Source: Halorubrum laminariae (GTDB taxonomy: Archaea > Halobacteriota > Halobacteria > Halobacteriales > Haloferacaceae). From it: a stretch of DNA of 64,000 nt. Where the stretch lies: contig NZ_JANHDL010000001.1 in the NCBI RefSeq assembly GCF_024494655.1, positions 310,001 through 374,000 on the forward strand, in the 5' to 3' direction. The notes below the pieces were generated by a model. That model searched no databases, was not told the DNA's origin, and worked only from the letters and a program-made list of their open reading frames with translations. Below, one piece after another: positions 16,891 to 26,181 of this stretch. Numbering within the stretch: position 1 is the stretch's first letter; every line of letters starts with the position of its first letter. Made by a program: the position numbers and the translations under genes.

Positions 16891-18141
16891 TTACACGCCG
16901 GTTGAGTACCGCAATATTCCGGCGATTCCGCCGAACGCGTCGAGCAACTGTTCGCCCTTTTCGAAGTCGGTCGAGATGAACTTCGTCTCCGTACCGCGCT
17001 GTTCGGCGATAGCCATCAGGTGTTCGATGACGTCCTCGCGTTTCTCGACGCCGGCCTCCTCGCCGCACTCTGAACACTCGTGGTCGGGCGTCGAATGTCG
17101 CACGTCGACGACTTCGTACTCTTCGTGGCCGTTCGGGCACTCGTAGACGACCACGTCAGAGCGGAGGTCCTCGGAGATGAGCAGCCGATCGACAGAACCC
17201 ATGATCAGATTCCGGCGGGTCTGCTCGAAGCCGTAGGTGGCCTCCTCACCGGTGTTGAGCTTCTCGAAGAACTCGTCCATGTTGCGCTTGTCCTCGACGA
17301 TCTCTTGGTCGGCGAGCGCCTCACTGGCGTTGTCGACGAGGTCTTTGAGTCCGGACTCGTCCGTGTACGCCACGTCGAACTTGCCGAGCACCTTATCTTG
17401 GAGCTCGTGGTGGAGGTAGTCGCCGTCAAGGAACTCGTCTTTCGTCGGTGAGGGACCGCCGACGAGGATACCGTCGAGTTCGTGTCGCTTGTCGACGAAC
17501 AGGTCGTTCGCCATCCCTGCGACCTCCTGATAGAAGTTGTCGATGGCCTCCAGCCGGAGCCGGGCGAACCGCTGTGCTGACTGTCCGCCCTTCCGCTGTT
17601 TGCCGGGGACGAGCGAGGAGGCGGACTTGACGGGCTCGACGCGCTTGCCCTTCAGCCATCCGACGTTCGCCTCGCGACGGTCTAGGACGATGAGCCCGAA
17701 CAGCCCCGAATCCTCCAGCATGTGTTCGAGCGGCTGGGTGAGGAACTCGGAGTCGCAGTGGTACCGGAACGACTCGACAGGCTGGGGCGGCGACTCCAGC
17801 GTCCGAGTGACCATGTCGGTCTGACCGCCGCCGGCGTCGATCGCGCCCGAGAAGATCACGATGCCCTTCTCCGGCGGGTACGTGTCGTAGTACCGCAAGC
17901 GATCTTTGATCGACGTGAGCGCGTCCTGCACGTTCGTCCGGGTCTGTTTGGACTTGATGTTCGACGCCTCGCTGTGCTCTTGGGTGACGTGTGCCACCAC
18001 GTCGGAGATCTGCTTGTCCTCCGGGATGTAGATGGTGACGAGTTGAGTGCCGGAGCCCTCGTACTCTTTGAGCTCCTCGATGACCTTCCGGAACTCGTAC
18101 TTCCGGCGGTCCTCGCTCGCCTCCTGTGCGTCGCTACTCAT
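16891..18141 (-). CDS. prf1: Peptide chain release factor aRF1
   Basis: 416 residues, normal for archaeal aRF1. Stop codons are recognised by the N-domain containing the NIKS motif (SNIKSKQTRTNVQ). The catalytic GGQ loop is in RKGGQSAQRFARLR, and the C-terminal domain has a CPNGHEEYEVV...CSECGE zinc-ribbon-like insertion found in archaeal members. The ATG at 18141 starts MSSDAQEASEDRR; a longer in-frame extension upstream was rejected because it lacks homology. It lies 76 nt downstream of argS and is probably co-transcribed with it. Confidence 0.96.
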   Translation of the reverse strand: MSSDAQEASEDRRKYEFRKVIEELKEYEGSGTQLVTIYIPEDKQISDVVAHVTQEHSEASNIKSKQTRTNVQDALTSIKDRLRYYDTYPPEKGIVIFSGAIDAGGGQTDMVTRTLESPPQPVESFRYHCDSEFLTQPLEHMLEDSGLFGLIVLDRREANVGWLKGKRVEPVKSASSLVPGKQRKGGQSAQRFARLRLEAIDNFYQEVAGMANDLFVDKRHELDGILVGGPSPTKDEFLDGDYLHHELQDKVLGKFDVAYTDESGLKDLVDNASEALADQEIVEDKRNMDEFFEKLNTGEEATYGFEQTRRNLIMGSVDRLLISEDLRSDVVVYECPNGHEEYEVVDVRHSTPDHECSECGEEAGVEKREDVIEHLMAIAEQRGTETKFISTDFEKGEQLLDAFGGIAGILRYSTGV

Positions 18142-18217
18142 TGTCTCAGATACGGTCGCGTGCGTGTAAGTAAGCTTTGACCTATCGATACGGTCGAAAA
18201 TCGAACGCCTCGGGCCG

Positions 18218-19999
18218 TTACATCGACTCCGGAGCCTCGACGCCGAGCACGTCGAGCGCATTCGCCATCGTGTGCTTCGCGGCGGCGACGAGTGCGACGC
18301 GGGCCGCTCGAAGATCGTCGTCGTCGGCCGTAACGACCGGGCACTCGCGGTAGAAGGCGTTGTACGCGTCGGCGAACTCTCGGGTGAACGTGGCGATCGT
18401 GTGGGGTTCCAAGTCGTCCGCGGCGGACTCGATCGCGGCTGGGAACCGCGCGATCTCCCGAAGCAGATCTCGGGCCTCGTCGGCCTCCAGCGCCGCGGCG
18501 TCGACATCGATCGGCTCGCCCGGCTCAGGGACAGCGATCCCTGCGTCGGCGGCCTCATCGAGGATGCCGCAACAGCGCGCGTGGACGTACTGGACGAACG
18601 GGGCCGACTGCCCCTCGAAGTCGAGCGCGTCTTCCCATTCGAAGGTGATCGCCTTCGCGGGCTGTTTCGAGACTATGTCGTACCGGACCGCGCCGATGCC
18701 GACCTGGTGGGCGATCCGCTCCACGTCCTCCTCCGTGAGGTCGTCGTCGCGGATGCGGTCGTCCATGCGCGTCTCGACCGCCTCGCGGGCGCGGTCGATC
18801 GCCTCGTCGAGCAGGTCGTCGAGCATCACGCCGGTGCCGCGCCGGGTCGACATCTTCCCCTCCGGGAGATTGACGTACGAGTAGATGACGTGTCCGAGCC
18901 GGTCGATGTCGTTGCCGAGCAGCTCTAAGGTCGCGTCGAGCTGGTCGGCCTGCAGCTTGTGGTCCTCGCCGAGCACGGTCACGGCGCGGTCGTAGTTCGC
19001 GAACTTCCACTCGTGGTGGGCCAAGTCACGGGTGGTGTAGAGGCTCGTGTCGTCAGAGCGCAAGAAGACGAGGTTCTTGTCGATTCCCCAGTCGTCGAGC
19101 TCCAACTGCCACGCGTCCTCCTCGTAGACAGCGTGTTCGGTCTCTTTGAGTCGTGCGGCGATCTCGTCCGTCGAGCCGTCGCGCATGAACTGCGTCTCCT
19201 TGACGAACTCGTCGAACTCGGCTGGCAGGCGAGCCAGACACTCCTTCATCCCACCGAGCACGGCGTCGACCACCTCGCCGACGCGCTCGTAGGTCTCCTC
19301 GTCGCCGGCTTCGAGTCCCTGCAAGATCGCGGCGATCTCGGCTTCGGCCGCCTCGACGTCGTCCTCGTCGGCCTCCTCCAAGTAGGCGTTCCCCTTGCGG
19401 TAGTACCGCACGAGGTCATATTCGGTTCGGTCGCGAGCGGGCTCGCTCTCTAGGTCCGACTCGTCGAACCGCTCGTACGCCCACGTGAACACCGCCATCT
19501 GGCGGCCGGCGTCGTTGACGTAGTAGTGACGGTCCACGCCGTAGCCGGCGTACTCCATGAGGTTCGCGACCGCGTCCCCGACGATCGGGTTGCGCGCGCG
19601 TCCCACGTGGACCGGGCCGGTCGGGTTCGCGCTCGTGTGCTCCACGACGACCGAGGTGTCTCGGTCGGGCAGCGCGCCGTAGTCGGTGTCGGGCGCGGCC
19701 GCGTCGAGGGTGTCCGCCAGATAGCGGTCGTTCGCGTGGAAGTTCACGTACGGACCCGCGGTGTCGACGCTCGCGAGGTATGCGGCGTCGTCGACGGCGA
19801 CTGCCTCGGCGACTCGCGTCGCCACGTTCGGCGGGGCGTCACCGACCTCGCCCGCGAGTCGGAAGGCGACGTTGGACGCGAGCGTCGCGTCCATCTCGTC
19901 GGGCGGTCGTTCGATGCCGAGGTCGTCGGTCGGGAGCTCCAAGGCCTCCAGCGCGTCCGTGAGCGCGGCCTCGACTGCCGACCGGAACTGCCTGAACAT
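18218..19999 (-). CDS. argS: Arginyl-tRNA synthetase
   Basis: 593 residues. Class I synthetase: the N-terminal Arg-tRNA synthetase additional domain (about 1-95), the HIGH-equivalent in [16 protein letters not shown], a KMS-loop [14 protein letters not shown], and the C-terminal DALR anticodon-binding domain ending [18 protein letters not shown]. The enzyme charges tRNA-Arg with arginine. Length is typical. The start ATG at 19999 is 156 nt from the divergent prenyl synthase. Confidence 0.96.
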   Translation of the reverse strand: MFRQFRSAVEAALTDALEALELPTDDLGIERPPDEMDATLASNVAFRLAGEVGDAPPNVATRVAEAVAVDDAAYLASVDTAGPYVNFHANDRYLADTLDAAAPDTDYGALPDRDTSVVVEHTSANPTGPVHVGRARNPIVGDAVANLMEYAGYGVDRHYYVNDAGRQMAVFTWAYERFDESDLESEPARDRTEYDLVRYYRKGNAYLEEADEDDVEAAEAEIAAILQGLEAGDEETYERVGEVVDAVLGGMKECLARLPAEFDEFVKETQFMRDGSTDEIAARLKETEHAVYEEDAWQLELDDWGIDKNLVFLRSDDTSLYTTRDLAHHEWKFANYDRAVTVLGEDHKLQADQLDATLELLGNDIDRLGHVIYSYVNLPEGKMSTRRGTGVMLDDLLDEAIDRAREAVETRMDDRIRDDDLTEEDVERIAHQVGIGAVRYDIVSKQPAKAITFEWEDALDFEGQSAPFVQYVHARCCGILDEAADAGIAVPEPGEPIDVDAAALEADEARDLLREIARFPAAIESAADDLEPHTIATFTREFADAYNAFYRECPVVTADDDDLRAARVALVAAAKHTMANALDVLGVEAPESM

Positions 20000-20155
20000 A
20001 CGGTCCGTTCGACGGGCGGGTTAAAAGGGCCTTCCGAAGCGGCTCGGCGGTGAACGCGGCGCTCCGTGGCGACGAGCGTCTCTCGTCACGAGAACGGGAC
20101 GGGACCCGCCGTCCTTCCGTTAGGCCTTTGCGCGGCGGTCCCGTTCCTATACCAG

Positions 20156-20998
20156 ATGGAGTACCTGCAGCGCCGGGTCGCGCTCGTCGAGGAGCGGCTC
20201 GAAGCCGTGATCGGCGAGGTGGAGCCCGACGAGCTGTCCGCGGAGGTCGGCCACGTCGTCCTCGCAGGCGGCAAACGGGTCAGGCCCGCAGTGACGATCC
20301 TCGCGTGCGAGGCGTTCGACGGCGACCCCGACGACGCCGTCGACTTCGCTGCCGGGATCGAGTTCGTCCACAACGCGTCGCTGGTGATCGACGACATCAT
20401 CGATCGCTCCGAGGTCCGCCGGGGAACGCCCTCGGCGTGGGCGGAGTTCGGCTACGGGCCGGCTATCATCGCCAGTGACGGCCTGCTCGGCGAGGCGTTC
20501 GCGCTCTTCTCTGGCGAGCCGCGAGCGATGCGGACCGTCGCCGAGGCGATGGTCGAACTCGGCGAGGGAGAGGCGACGGAACTCGCCGCCCGCCCGACAA
20601 GCGAGGAGGAGTACATGGAGCTCGCCCGCCGGAAGACGGGTGCGCTGTTCCGGGCCGCGGCCGAACTCGGTGCGGTCGCCGGCGGAGCCGACGCCGACGC
20701 GATCGACTCGTTCGGCGAGTACGCGGAGCGCGTCGGCGTCGCCTTCCAGATGCGTGACGACGTGTTAGACGCCACCGCCGACGCCGAGGCGCTCGGCAAG
20801 CCGACGGGACAGGATGCGGAGATGGACCGTCCGTCCGTCCTGCAGGTCACGTCGCTCTCGCCGGCGGAGATCGACGAGCGCGCACGCGAACAGTCCGACC
20901 TCGCGCTGGCCGCGCTCGATCGCGCGGATCCCCCGGAGACGGAAGCAATCGAGTATCTCCGCGACCTAGCGGAGTTCGTCGTCGTTCGCGAACGGTAA
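20156..20998 (+). CDS. Polyprenyl (probably geranyl-/farnesylgeranyl-) diphosphate synthase
   Basis: 280 residues from ATG 20156. The trans-prenyltransferase motifs are complete: GGKRVRPAV, first Asp-rich motif DDIIDRSEVRRG, and second motif MRDDVLDATAD. It condenses isopentenyl diphosphate onto allylic primers for membrane lipid or quinone side chains; chain length cannot be told from the sequence alone. An in-frame start at 20066 would add 30 residues without homology, so the ATG (MEYLQRRVALVEERLEAV) is preferred. At 280 residues it is shorter than IdsA-type GGPP synthases (about 320-350), so it may be one of the secondary haloarchaeal paralogues. Confidence 0.88.
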   Translation: MEYLQRRVALVEERLEAVIGEVEPDELSAEVGHVVLAGGKRVRPAVTILACEAFDGDPDDAVDFAAGIEFVHNASLVIDDIIDRSEVRRGTPSAWAEFGYGPAIIASDGLLGEAFALFSGEPRAMRTVAEAMVELGEGEATELAARPTSEEEYMELARRKTGALFRAAAELGAVAGGADADAIDSFGEYAERVGVAFQMRDDVLDATADAEALGKPTGQDAEMDRPSVLQVTSLSPAEIDERAREQSDLALAALDRADPPETEAIEYLRDLAEFVVVRER

Positions 20999-21064
20999 CG
21001 ATCCCCGCTGACGCGGGCTCACCGCCCGCACGTTCAAGTCGCTCCGTCCCGAATCCTGACCCGT

Positions 21065-21613
21065 ATGACACGACGCGATCCCTTCGACGAGATCGACGAC
21101 CTGCTCGACCGGATGGGACACGAGTTCGAGGAGCTCGGCGACACGTTCGCGCCCCCCGATCCGATGGGGGGTCCCGATCTGCTCGGCGCTCGCGACCCGC
21201 CCGTCGACGTGCTCGAAGACGACGCAGAACTCACCGTCCTCGTCGACCTCCCCGGATTCGACGACGACGATATCGAGGTCGAACTCCGCGAGGACGCGCT
21301 GACCCTCTCCGCCACGCGCGAAGAGACGAGCGAGGCGTCGATCGCCGGGGCGAGCAACGCGGACGCTGACGGCGCGGATAATGCGGGTGATGCGGACGAC
21401 AGCGACTCGGCCGACGCGACTCGCGACGACGAGCCGGCCGTGCAGTACCACCGACGGGAGCGGCGCAGTCGATCCGTCTCACGGACGATTCCCCTTCCCG
21501 AGCCGGTCGATCGCGCCGAGGCGACGGCCTCATACGACGACGGCGTGCTCACTGTCACCCTCCCGAAGCGGTCGCCGTCCGATGCGGGTGGTCATCGGAT
21601 CGACGTGAACTGA
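21065..21613 (+). CDS. Hsp20/alpha-crystallin small heat-shock protein
   Basis: 182 residues. The alpha-crystallin domain starts at about residue 45 (PPVDVLEDDAELTVLVDLPG) and ends with ATASYDDGVLTVTLPKR, the classic A.y.nGvL.v..pk signature. Between beta strands there is a Ser/Ala/Asp-rich insertion (about 90-125) that is unusual for the family and is probably a disordered loop. It is an ATP-independent holdase. The N-terminal region (DPFDEIDDLLDRMGHEFEEL) is amphipathic, as needed for oligomerisation. Confidence 0.92.
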   Translation: MTRRDPFDEIDDLLDRMGHEFEELGDTFAPPDPMGGPDLLGARDPPVDVLEDDAELTVLVDLPGFDDDDIEVELREDALTLSATREETSEASIAGASNADADGADNAGDADDSDSADATRDDEPAVQYHRRERRSRSVSRTIPLPEPVDRAEATASYDDGVLTVTLPKRSPSDAGGHRIDVN

Positions 21614-21742
21614 CGCGCGAGTCGACCGAAGTGACACGGACTGCAAGTGAACCGGAGCCGGCAGTCGAGACGCGATCCCGGAATCTCCCTCGTCGGTTTG
21701 ACCTTCCGCCCACCTTTTGTGTGATGCCGCGGCAGTCACCTC

Positions 21743-22291
21743 GTGCGATCCGACGCCTCACCCCCGTCCGTGGCCGGCGATACCGTCTGCGAGCGCCGGC
21801 GACGTGCGGGTGATCGCTCGTCGGATCGCCCGCGAGAGGGCCGTGGCATGGCACCGGTCGCCGGCGTGTTGCTGCTCGCGATCACCGTGGTGCTCGCGGG
21901 GGGCGTCGTCGCGGCCGCGATAGATGCGCCGCCGGAGCCGGCACCGTCGGCGGTGTTGTCGCTCTCGGTGACCGACGACCGGATCGCGATCGCCCACCGC
22001 GGCGGCGACCCGATCGACGTGACCAAGCTGACGGTCCGGGTCCGCATCGACGGCGAACCGCTCACCAGACAGCCGCCGCTCCCGTTCTTTTCAGCGTCCG
22101 GATTCCGACCGGGACCGTCCGGGGCGTTCAATGCCGCGAGCGCGAACACGCTGCGATCCGGTGACACGGCGTCGTTCCGCGTGGCGGGAACGAACGACCC
22201 GACCCTCGAAGCCGGCCGACGCGTCTCAGTCGAACTATCGGTCGACGGACAGCCTGTCGCGTCGCTTGAGGCGACGGCGAGCGCCGGATGA
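21743..22291 (+). CDS. Type IV pilin-like protein
   Basis: 182 residues. A basic leader (about 17-35, rich in Arg) runs into GRGMAPVAGVLLLAITVVLA, the class III signal peptide plus hydrophobic N-helix of archaeal type IV pilins (DUF1628-type), then a beta-rich head with ISH-like strands. The prepilin peptidase PibD would cut just before the hydrophobic helix, near Gly35/Met36. No pilus assembly genes (pilB/pilC) are adjacent, so it is an orphan pilin or secreted pseudopilin. The start GTG at 21743 is uncertain; another at or near 21764 would also leave a leader. Confidence 0.75.
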   Translation: MRSDASPPSVAGDTVCERRRRAGDRSSDRPREGRGMAPVAGVLLLAITVVLAGGVVAAAIDAPPEPAPSAVLSLSVTDDRIAIAHRGGDPIDVTKLTVRVRIDGEPLTRQPPLPFFSASGFRPGPSGAFNAASANTLRSGDTASFRVAGTNDPTLEAGRRVSVELSVDGQPVASLEATASAG

Positions 22292-22326
22292 CTCTCTGAG
22301 AGTGGATTTGAACGAATGACTCCGAA

Positions 22327-22950
22327 CTACTCCTCGGAAACGCGCGCGACGGTCGTGATCGCACGAGGGCTCCTCGGGGTCGCCCGCTGGATGTGGTGCT
22401 CGAACGACTCGTAGCCGGCGGCGTCGAACATCTGATCGGCTTCGTCTTCGTCGTAGAAGAGCATGATCGCGTCGGCGATGCGCTGGAGCACGCGGTTGTG
22501 GGGGTAGTCGGGACCAACCACGAGGACCTGTCCGCCCGGCTTTGCGACCCGGCGGAGTTCGCTGAGCCCCTCGACGGGGTTCGGCCAGTACTCTATCGAA
22601 CCGGACGACCAGACGACGTCAAAGGTGTCGTCGCGGAAGGGGAGTCGTTCTGCGTCGCCGCGGTAGAAGTTCACTCGGCCGCGTTTCCCGAACTTCTCGA
22701 AGGCCTTCTCCATCTGGTGGACGCTCTGGTCGAGCCCGTGGACCTCGTCGGCGTGGTCGAGCAGTCCCTCGGTGCCGAATCCGGTGCCACAGCCGACGTC
22801 GAGCACGTCCGGATCATCGCCGAACTCCAGCCACGAGAGCGCCTCAGTCCGCATCTCCTCAGACCAGTTAAACCGGTTGACTTGGTCGTACACCTTCGAG
22901 AGGTACTTGTAGAACAGACGGGCGTTCGACTTGTCCTCGAGGATCCCCAT
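22327..22950 (-). CDS. SAM-dependent methyltransferase, MPBQ/quinone-methyltransferase-like
   Basis: 207 residues. Class I Rossmann methyltransferase: motif I VLDVGCGTGFGTEGL, acidic motif II VHGLDQS, FRDDTFDVVWSSGSIEYWP and RRVAKPGGQVLVVGP. The N-terminal NARLFYKYLSKVYDQVNRF resembles the quinone (2-methyl-6-phytylbenzoquinol-type) methyltransferases, and haloarchaea make methylated menaquinones, so a role in quinone methylation is plausible but inferred. ATG at 22950. Confidence 0.85.
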   Translation of the reverse strand: MGILEDKSNARLFYKYLSKVYDQVNRFNWSEEMRTEALSWLEFGDDPDVLDVGCGTGFGTEGLLDHADEVHGLDQSVHQMEKAFEKFGKRGRVNFYRGDAERLPFRDDTFDVVWSSGSIEYWPNPVEGLSELRRVAKPGGQVLVVGPDYPHNRVLQRIADAIMLFYDEDEADQMFDAAGYESFEHHIQRATPRSPRAITTVARVSEE

Positions 22951-23115
22951 TTGCCGATTCCTTGGGTCGCCCGCCGCATAACGGCACGGATCCGCCGCCG
23001 CTCGCGGTCGCCGATCGCGGTCACGCGGTCGCCGACCGCCGACCGTGGGGGCTCCGTCGACTCTCGACGGCCCCGTTCCGACCGGCTTATCCGGCTTGGC
23101 GGCCGATCGACGGGC

Positions 23116-23994
23116 ATGGATCCGACGACGAGCGGCCGGTTTCGCGTCCACGACCGCCGCCCGCGCCCGGACATCGAGGGAGCGGACGGCGAGCCGGTGG
23201 CCGGCGCGGAGGCGGCCGACCGGGAGACGATCGACACATCGGACGCGGACGACGTCGCTCCCCCCGAGGAGTTCGTTCTCGTCGAACACGCGGAGGGTCC
23301 CGTCGACCCGAACGAACCGGACGCAGGCGACCGGTTCGACCCGATGTACGCGACTGCGGAGGGCTACGACGGCGACCTCGGGGAGCGCGTGGCGTCACTG
23401 AAACCCGGCCACGTCGTCGACGCGACGCTTGCGTGGACGGACGGCTCCGCGCGTTTCTCTGCGGTCGAGGTCGTCTGCGAGACTCGGTTCCGCTACGCCG
23501 ACGGCGTCGAGGGCATGTTCGAGGCGGCCGTCGACGCGTGGCAGTCGCTCCGCGCCGACGGCGAGGCCGTGGGATCTGTTCCCACTCGGTCGACCGACGG
23601 CGATCCGAACGGGGCGCTCTACCTGTTCGCCGACGGACCGGGGGGCGACACCTTCGACGACCTGCGGGCCGGACGGCTCCCGATCGAACCGCTCGTCGCC
23701 CGGGTGAACGCCTCCCGCGCGGACGCCGACCCCCGCGAGGTGTTCGTGCTCGCTCCGGCCGACCACGAGTTCGTCGCCGTCTACGTCGTCTTCGACCGGG
23801 ACGGGGTGCTCGCACAGACGGTCAGAGACACCTACGACCTCGCCCCGGGACTGGCGGCGGGACTCGATTCTGCCGTGCCCGACGCGGCGAGGGCGGACGA
23901 CGAAACCGGGCAAGACGAGGACACCGGACGGATCGACGGAACCGAAGACGACGCGGACGGCGTCGACGACTTCGACGCCCTCGATCGGCTGTAG
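23116..23994 (+). CDS. Haloarchaeal conserved hypothetical (DUF6663-like)
   Basis: 292 residues. The protein starts DPTTSGRFRVHDRRPRPD, has a central domain (about 75-250) with LKPGHVVDATLAWTDGSARF, VVCETRFRYADGVEGMFEAA and EVFVLAPADHEFVAVYVVF, and an acidic tail. There is no signal peptide, membrane helix, metal motif or nucleotide-binding motif. I think it is the DUF6663 family but cannot confirm. It is divergent from the methyltransferase gene. Confidence 0.75.
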   Translation: MDPTTSGRFRVHDRRPRPDIEGADGEPVAGAEAADRETIDTSDADDVAPPEEFVLVEHAEGPVDPNEPDAGDRFDPMYATAEGYDGDLGERVASLKPGHVVDATLAWTDGSARFSAVEVVCETRFRYADGVEGMFEAAVDAWQSLRADGEAVGSVPTRSTDGDPNGALYLFADGPGGDTFDDLRAGRLPIEPLVARVNASRADADPREVFVLAPADHEFVAVYVVFDRDGVLAQTVRDTYDLAPGLAAGLDSAVPDAARADDETGQDEDTGRIDGTEDDADGVDDFDALDRL

Positions 23995-24035
23995 TCGGTC
24001 GAGCGACGGCGTTGGCGACGCGACGCCCGCGGCCG

Positions 24036-25010
24036 TCAGAGCCAGTCGGCGTCCGGGTCGACGCGACCCGAGGGAGTCTCGCCGACGAGCGCCGCGGCGA
24101 CGTCGGCGGCCACGCTCCAGTTCAGGTCATCACGGGCTTCCTCGCTGTACCACGCCGCGTGCGGCGTGATCACCGTGTCGTCTCGGCCGACGAGCGGGTC
24201 GTCTTCCGGGGGTTCGGCGGCCAGCACGTCGAGCCCGGCGGCCGTGATCGCGTCGGCCTCTAGCGCGTCGAGGAGGGCGTCGGCGTCGACCACCGGGCCG
24301 CGTCCGACGTTGACGAGCACCGAGTGCGAGTCGAGCTTTGCGAGCGCGTCGGCGTCGACGATCCCCCGCGTCGCGTCCGTCAGCGGCGCGTACACCGCGA
24401 CGTGGTCGGCGCGCTCGAACAGCGCGTCGAACCCGACCGCCTCGACGCCGCGCTCGGCCATCGTCTCGTCCGCGACGAAGGGATCGTGGGCGATCAGGTC
24501 GGCGTCGAAGCCCGCGAATCGATCGGCCGCCCGGCGCGCGATGGGGCCGAACGACAACAGGCCGACCGTCGAGTCACCGACGCGGTGGACGGGTCGACCG
24601 ACCTCCCAGCTCCAGCCGCCGTCGGCCACGTCGTCGTCGTACCGCTTCAGCGACCGGAGACAAGCCAGAAACAGCGACACCGAGTGGGTCGCCACCTCGT
24701 CGGTGCAGTAGTCAGGGACGCGGGTGACCGTCACGTCGCGTGCGTCCGCGGCCGCGACGTCGACGTTGTCGACGCCCACCGCGGCCCGCGCGACGACGGT
24801 GAGGTCGAGTCGGTCGAGCGCCTCGGCGGTGACCGGCGTGTCGATGTCGGTCACGACGGCGTCGGCGTCGCTCGCGGCCTCGATCAGTCGCTCCGTCGAT
24901 CCGAGTTCGGCGACCTCGACCGTAACCGGGTCGTCGACGAGTTCGGCGAACGCCTCGCGGTACGTCTCCGGATCGATCATCGAGAACGCCGACAACACGA
25001 CGCGGTACAT
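24036..25010 (-). CDS. D-isomer-specific 2-hydroxyacid dehydrogenase, CtBP-like
   Basis: 324 residues from ATG 25010. NAD-binding region TVGLLSFGPIARRAADRF (about 145-162) and the catalytic triad regions VNVGRGPVVDAD (Arg), LDVLAAEPPEDDPL (Glu) and ITPHAAWYS (His) are in place. Haloarchaeal members of this C-terminal-binding-protein-like subgroup act on unknown 2-hydroxyacids. The first glycine of the GxGxxG loop is replaced by Ser (SFGPIA), as in some CtBP relatives. An upstream ATG at 25031 adds seven residues without homology. Confidence 0.9.
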   Translation of the reverse strand: MYRVVLSAFSMIDPETYREAFAELVDDPVTVEVAELGSTERLIEAASDADAVVTDIDTPVTAEALDRLDLTVVARAAVGVDNVDVAAADARDVTVTRVPDYCTDEVATHSVSLFLACLRSLKRYDDDVADGGWSWEVGRPVHRVGDSTVGLLSFGPIARRAADRFAGFDADLIAHDPFVADETMAERGVEAVGFDALFERADHVAVYAPLTDATRGIVDADALAKLDSHSVLVNVGRGPVVDADALLDALEADAITAAGLDVLAAEPPEDDPLVGRDDTVITPHAAWYSEEARDDLNWSVAADVAAALVGETPSGRVDPDADWL

Positions 25011-25117
25011 GGAACTCGCTTCGTTTTCCACTCACTTGACGGCTGTCACTCGATGTCTCAGCGGTTCGAACGTCCCTTTTCGATGCGCCTATGCGCGCTC
25101 GCTCGCTACGACGAACC

Positions 25118-25414
25118 GTGAGCGACGACACGTCCAAGCCGCCGATGCTCGTCCTCCTCGAATCGCTGGCGTTCTACCGGAACGTCCGCGTTGGCCTCGT
25201 CGCCGGCGCGGTCCTCGCGGTGACGCTGTATCTCGTGCGAGCGCTGGAACTCCTCGGGCCGGTCATCGACACCCGCGAGTACCCGCTGTTCGGCCCCGAG
25301 GTCTGGTACGCCCTGTTAGCGTTCGTGCTCGCCGCGACGTTCGCGCTGCTCGTCGCCATCGCGCTGACGATCGCGGAGGCGGCACGCGGCGCTCGCGCGG
25401 TGTCAAACGAGTAA
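25118..25414 (+). CDS. Small two-helix membrane protein (DUF7536-like)
   Basis: 98 residues from GTG 25118, or 107 from ATG 25091. Two transmembrane helices: about 28-48 (VGLVAGAVLAVTLYLVRALE) and 67-90 (ALLAFVLAATFALLVAIALT), with a short extracytoplasmic loop GPVIDTREYPLFGPEVWY. Function unknown. Similar short proteins are widespread in haloarchaea. Confidence 0.75.
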   Translation: MSDDTSKPPMLVLLESLAFYRNVRVGLVAGAVLAVTLYLVRALELLGPVIDTREYPLFGPEVWYALLAFVLAATFALLVAIALTIAEAARGARAVSNE

Positions 25415-25442
25415 CCCGGTCAGTCGGAGGGTCTCGACGCCG

Positions 25443-25724
25443 TCAGTCGGCGGTGCAGGACGCGTCGCACTCGTCGCCCGTGAACTCTTGTGCGGGCTCC
25501 GTGAGTTTGTAGAGGTTCTGTCTGGCGTCGGCAAAGTAGACATCTTCGTCGACGACGCCGATCTCCTCTAACCGTTCGAGGGCGTAGCGGACGGTTCGCG
25601 CCGAGAGCATCGACTCTTGGACGATCCCCTTCTGTGTCAGCGGGCCGTTGTATTCGAGCACCTTGAAGACGAGTTTGGCGCTCGGCGGGAGGTCGTCGAG
25701 CCCCTCCGTCTGGGTTCCTTCCAT
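25443..25724 (-). CDS. Winged-helix transcription regulator (MarR/TrmB-like HTH)
   Basis: 93 residues. The core DLPPSAKLVFKVLEYNGPLT and SMLSARTVRYALERLEEIGV is a classic winged helix-turn-helix, near-invariant in haloarchaea. The C-terminus has two Cys (DECDASC) that might be redox- or metal-responsive; this is inference. The ATG at 25724 gives the compact conserved form. It is divergent from the EMC6-like gene and the RLI gene behind it. Confidence 0.88.
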   Translation of the reverse strand: MEGTQTEGLDDLPPSAKLVFKVLEYNGPLTQKGIVQESMLSARTVRYALERLEEIGVVDEDVYFADARQNLYKLTEPAQEFTGDECDASCTAD

Positions 25725-25871
25725 CGTGGTGAACTGACACCGTACACCGTGATAAATGTTGATGGCACGTCCGGTCGCTCGCGCGTCATCGCGCCGTCTC
25801 CCGTCGGGGAGGCAGTCACGGCCGCCGGGCGGAACGAACGGCTTTTCACGGGTGCTCGCGGATCCGGTGGT

Positions 25872-26180
25872 ATGAGCGACGACTCGGAGATAACGGGCCA
25901 CGCCCGGGGCGTGGTCGTCACGACGATCTGCGCGCTCGCGGGGATCGCCGCCGGCGTCGTCTCGGCGGCCTACGTCGGGACGGATCCGGTCGACGCCGGA
26001 AGCACCACGCTACTCGTGGTGCTCGCCGCGTTCGTGCTCGTCCAGTACCCGATATACAAGATCATCGGCGTGAGCGACTTCGGCGCGAAGGACAACCTCT
26101 ACGTGGCGTTTCTGACGTTCACGCTGTGGTTCATCAGCTACTCGGTCCTTGCCGTCTCCGGCGTCGATCTGGTGGCCTGA
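25872..26180 (+). CDS. EMC6-like membrane protein
   Basis: 102 residues with three hydrophobic segments (about 10-32, 44-63 and 77-98), including the phrase QYPIYKIIGVSDFGAKDNLY between helices 2 and 3. In haloarchaea this family is called EMC6-like after a subunit of the eukaryotic ER membrane protein complex; an insertase-like role is not established. It ends 1 nt before the ATG of the RLI gene, so the two are co-translated. Confidence 0.85.
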   Translation: MSDDSEITGHARGVVVTTICALAGIAAGVVSAAYVGTDPVDAGSTTLLVVLAAFVLVQYPIYKIIGVSDFGAKDNLYVAFLTFTLWFISYSVLAVSGVDLVA

Positions 26181-26181
26181 G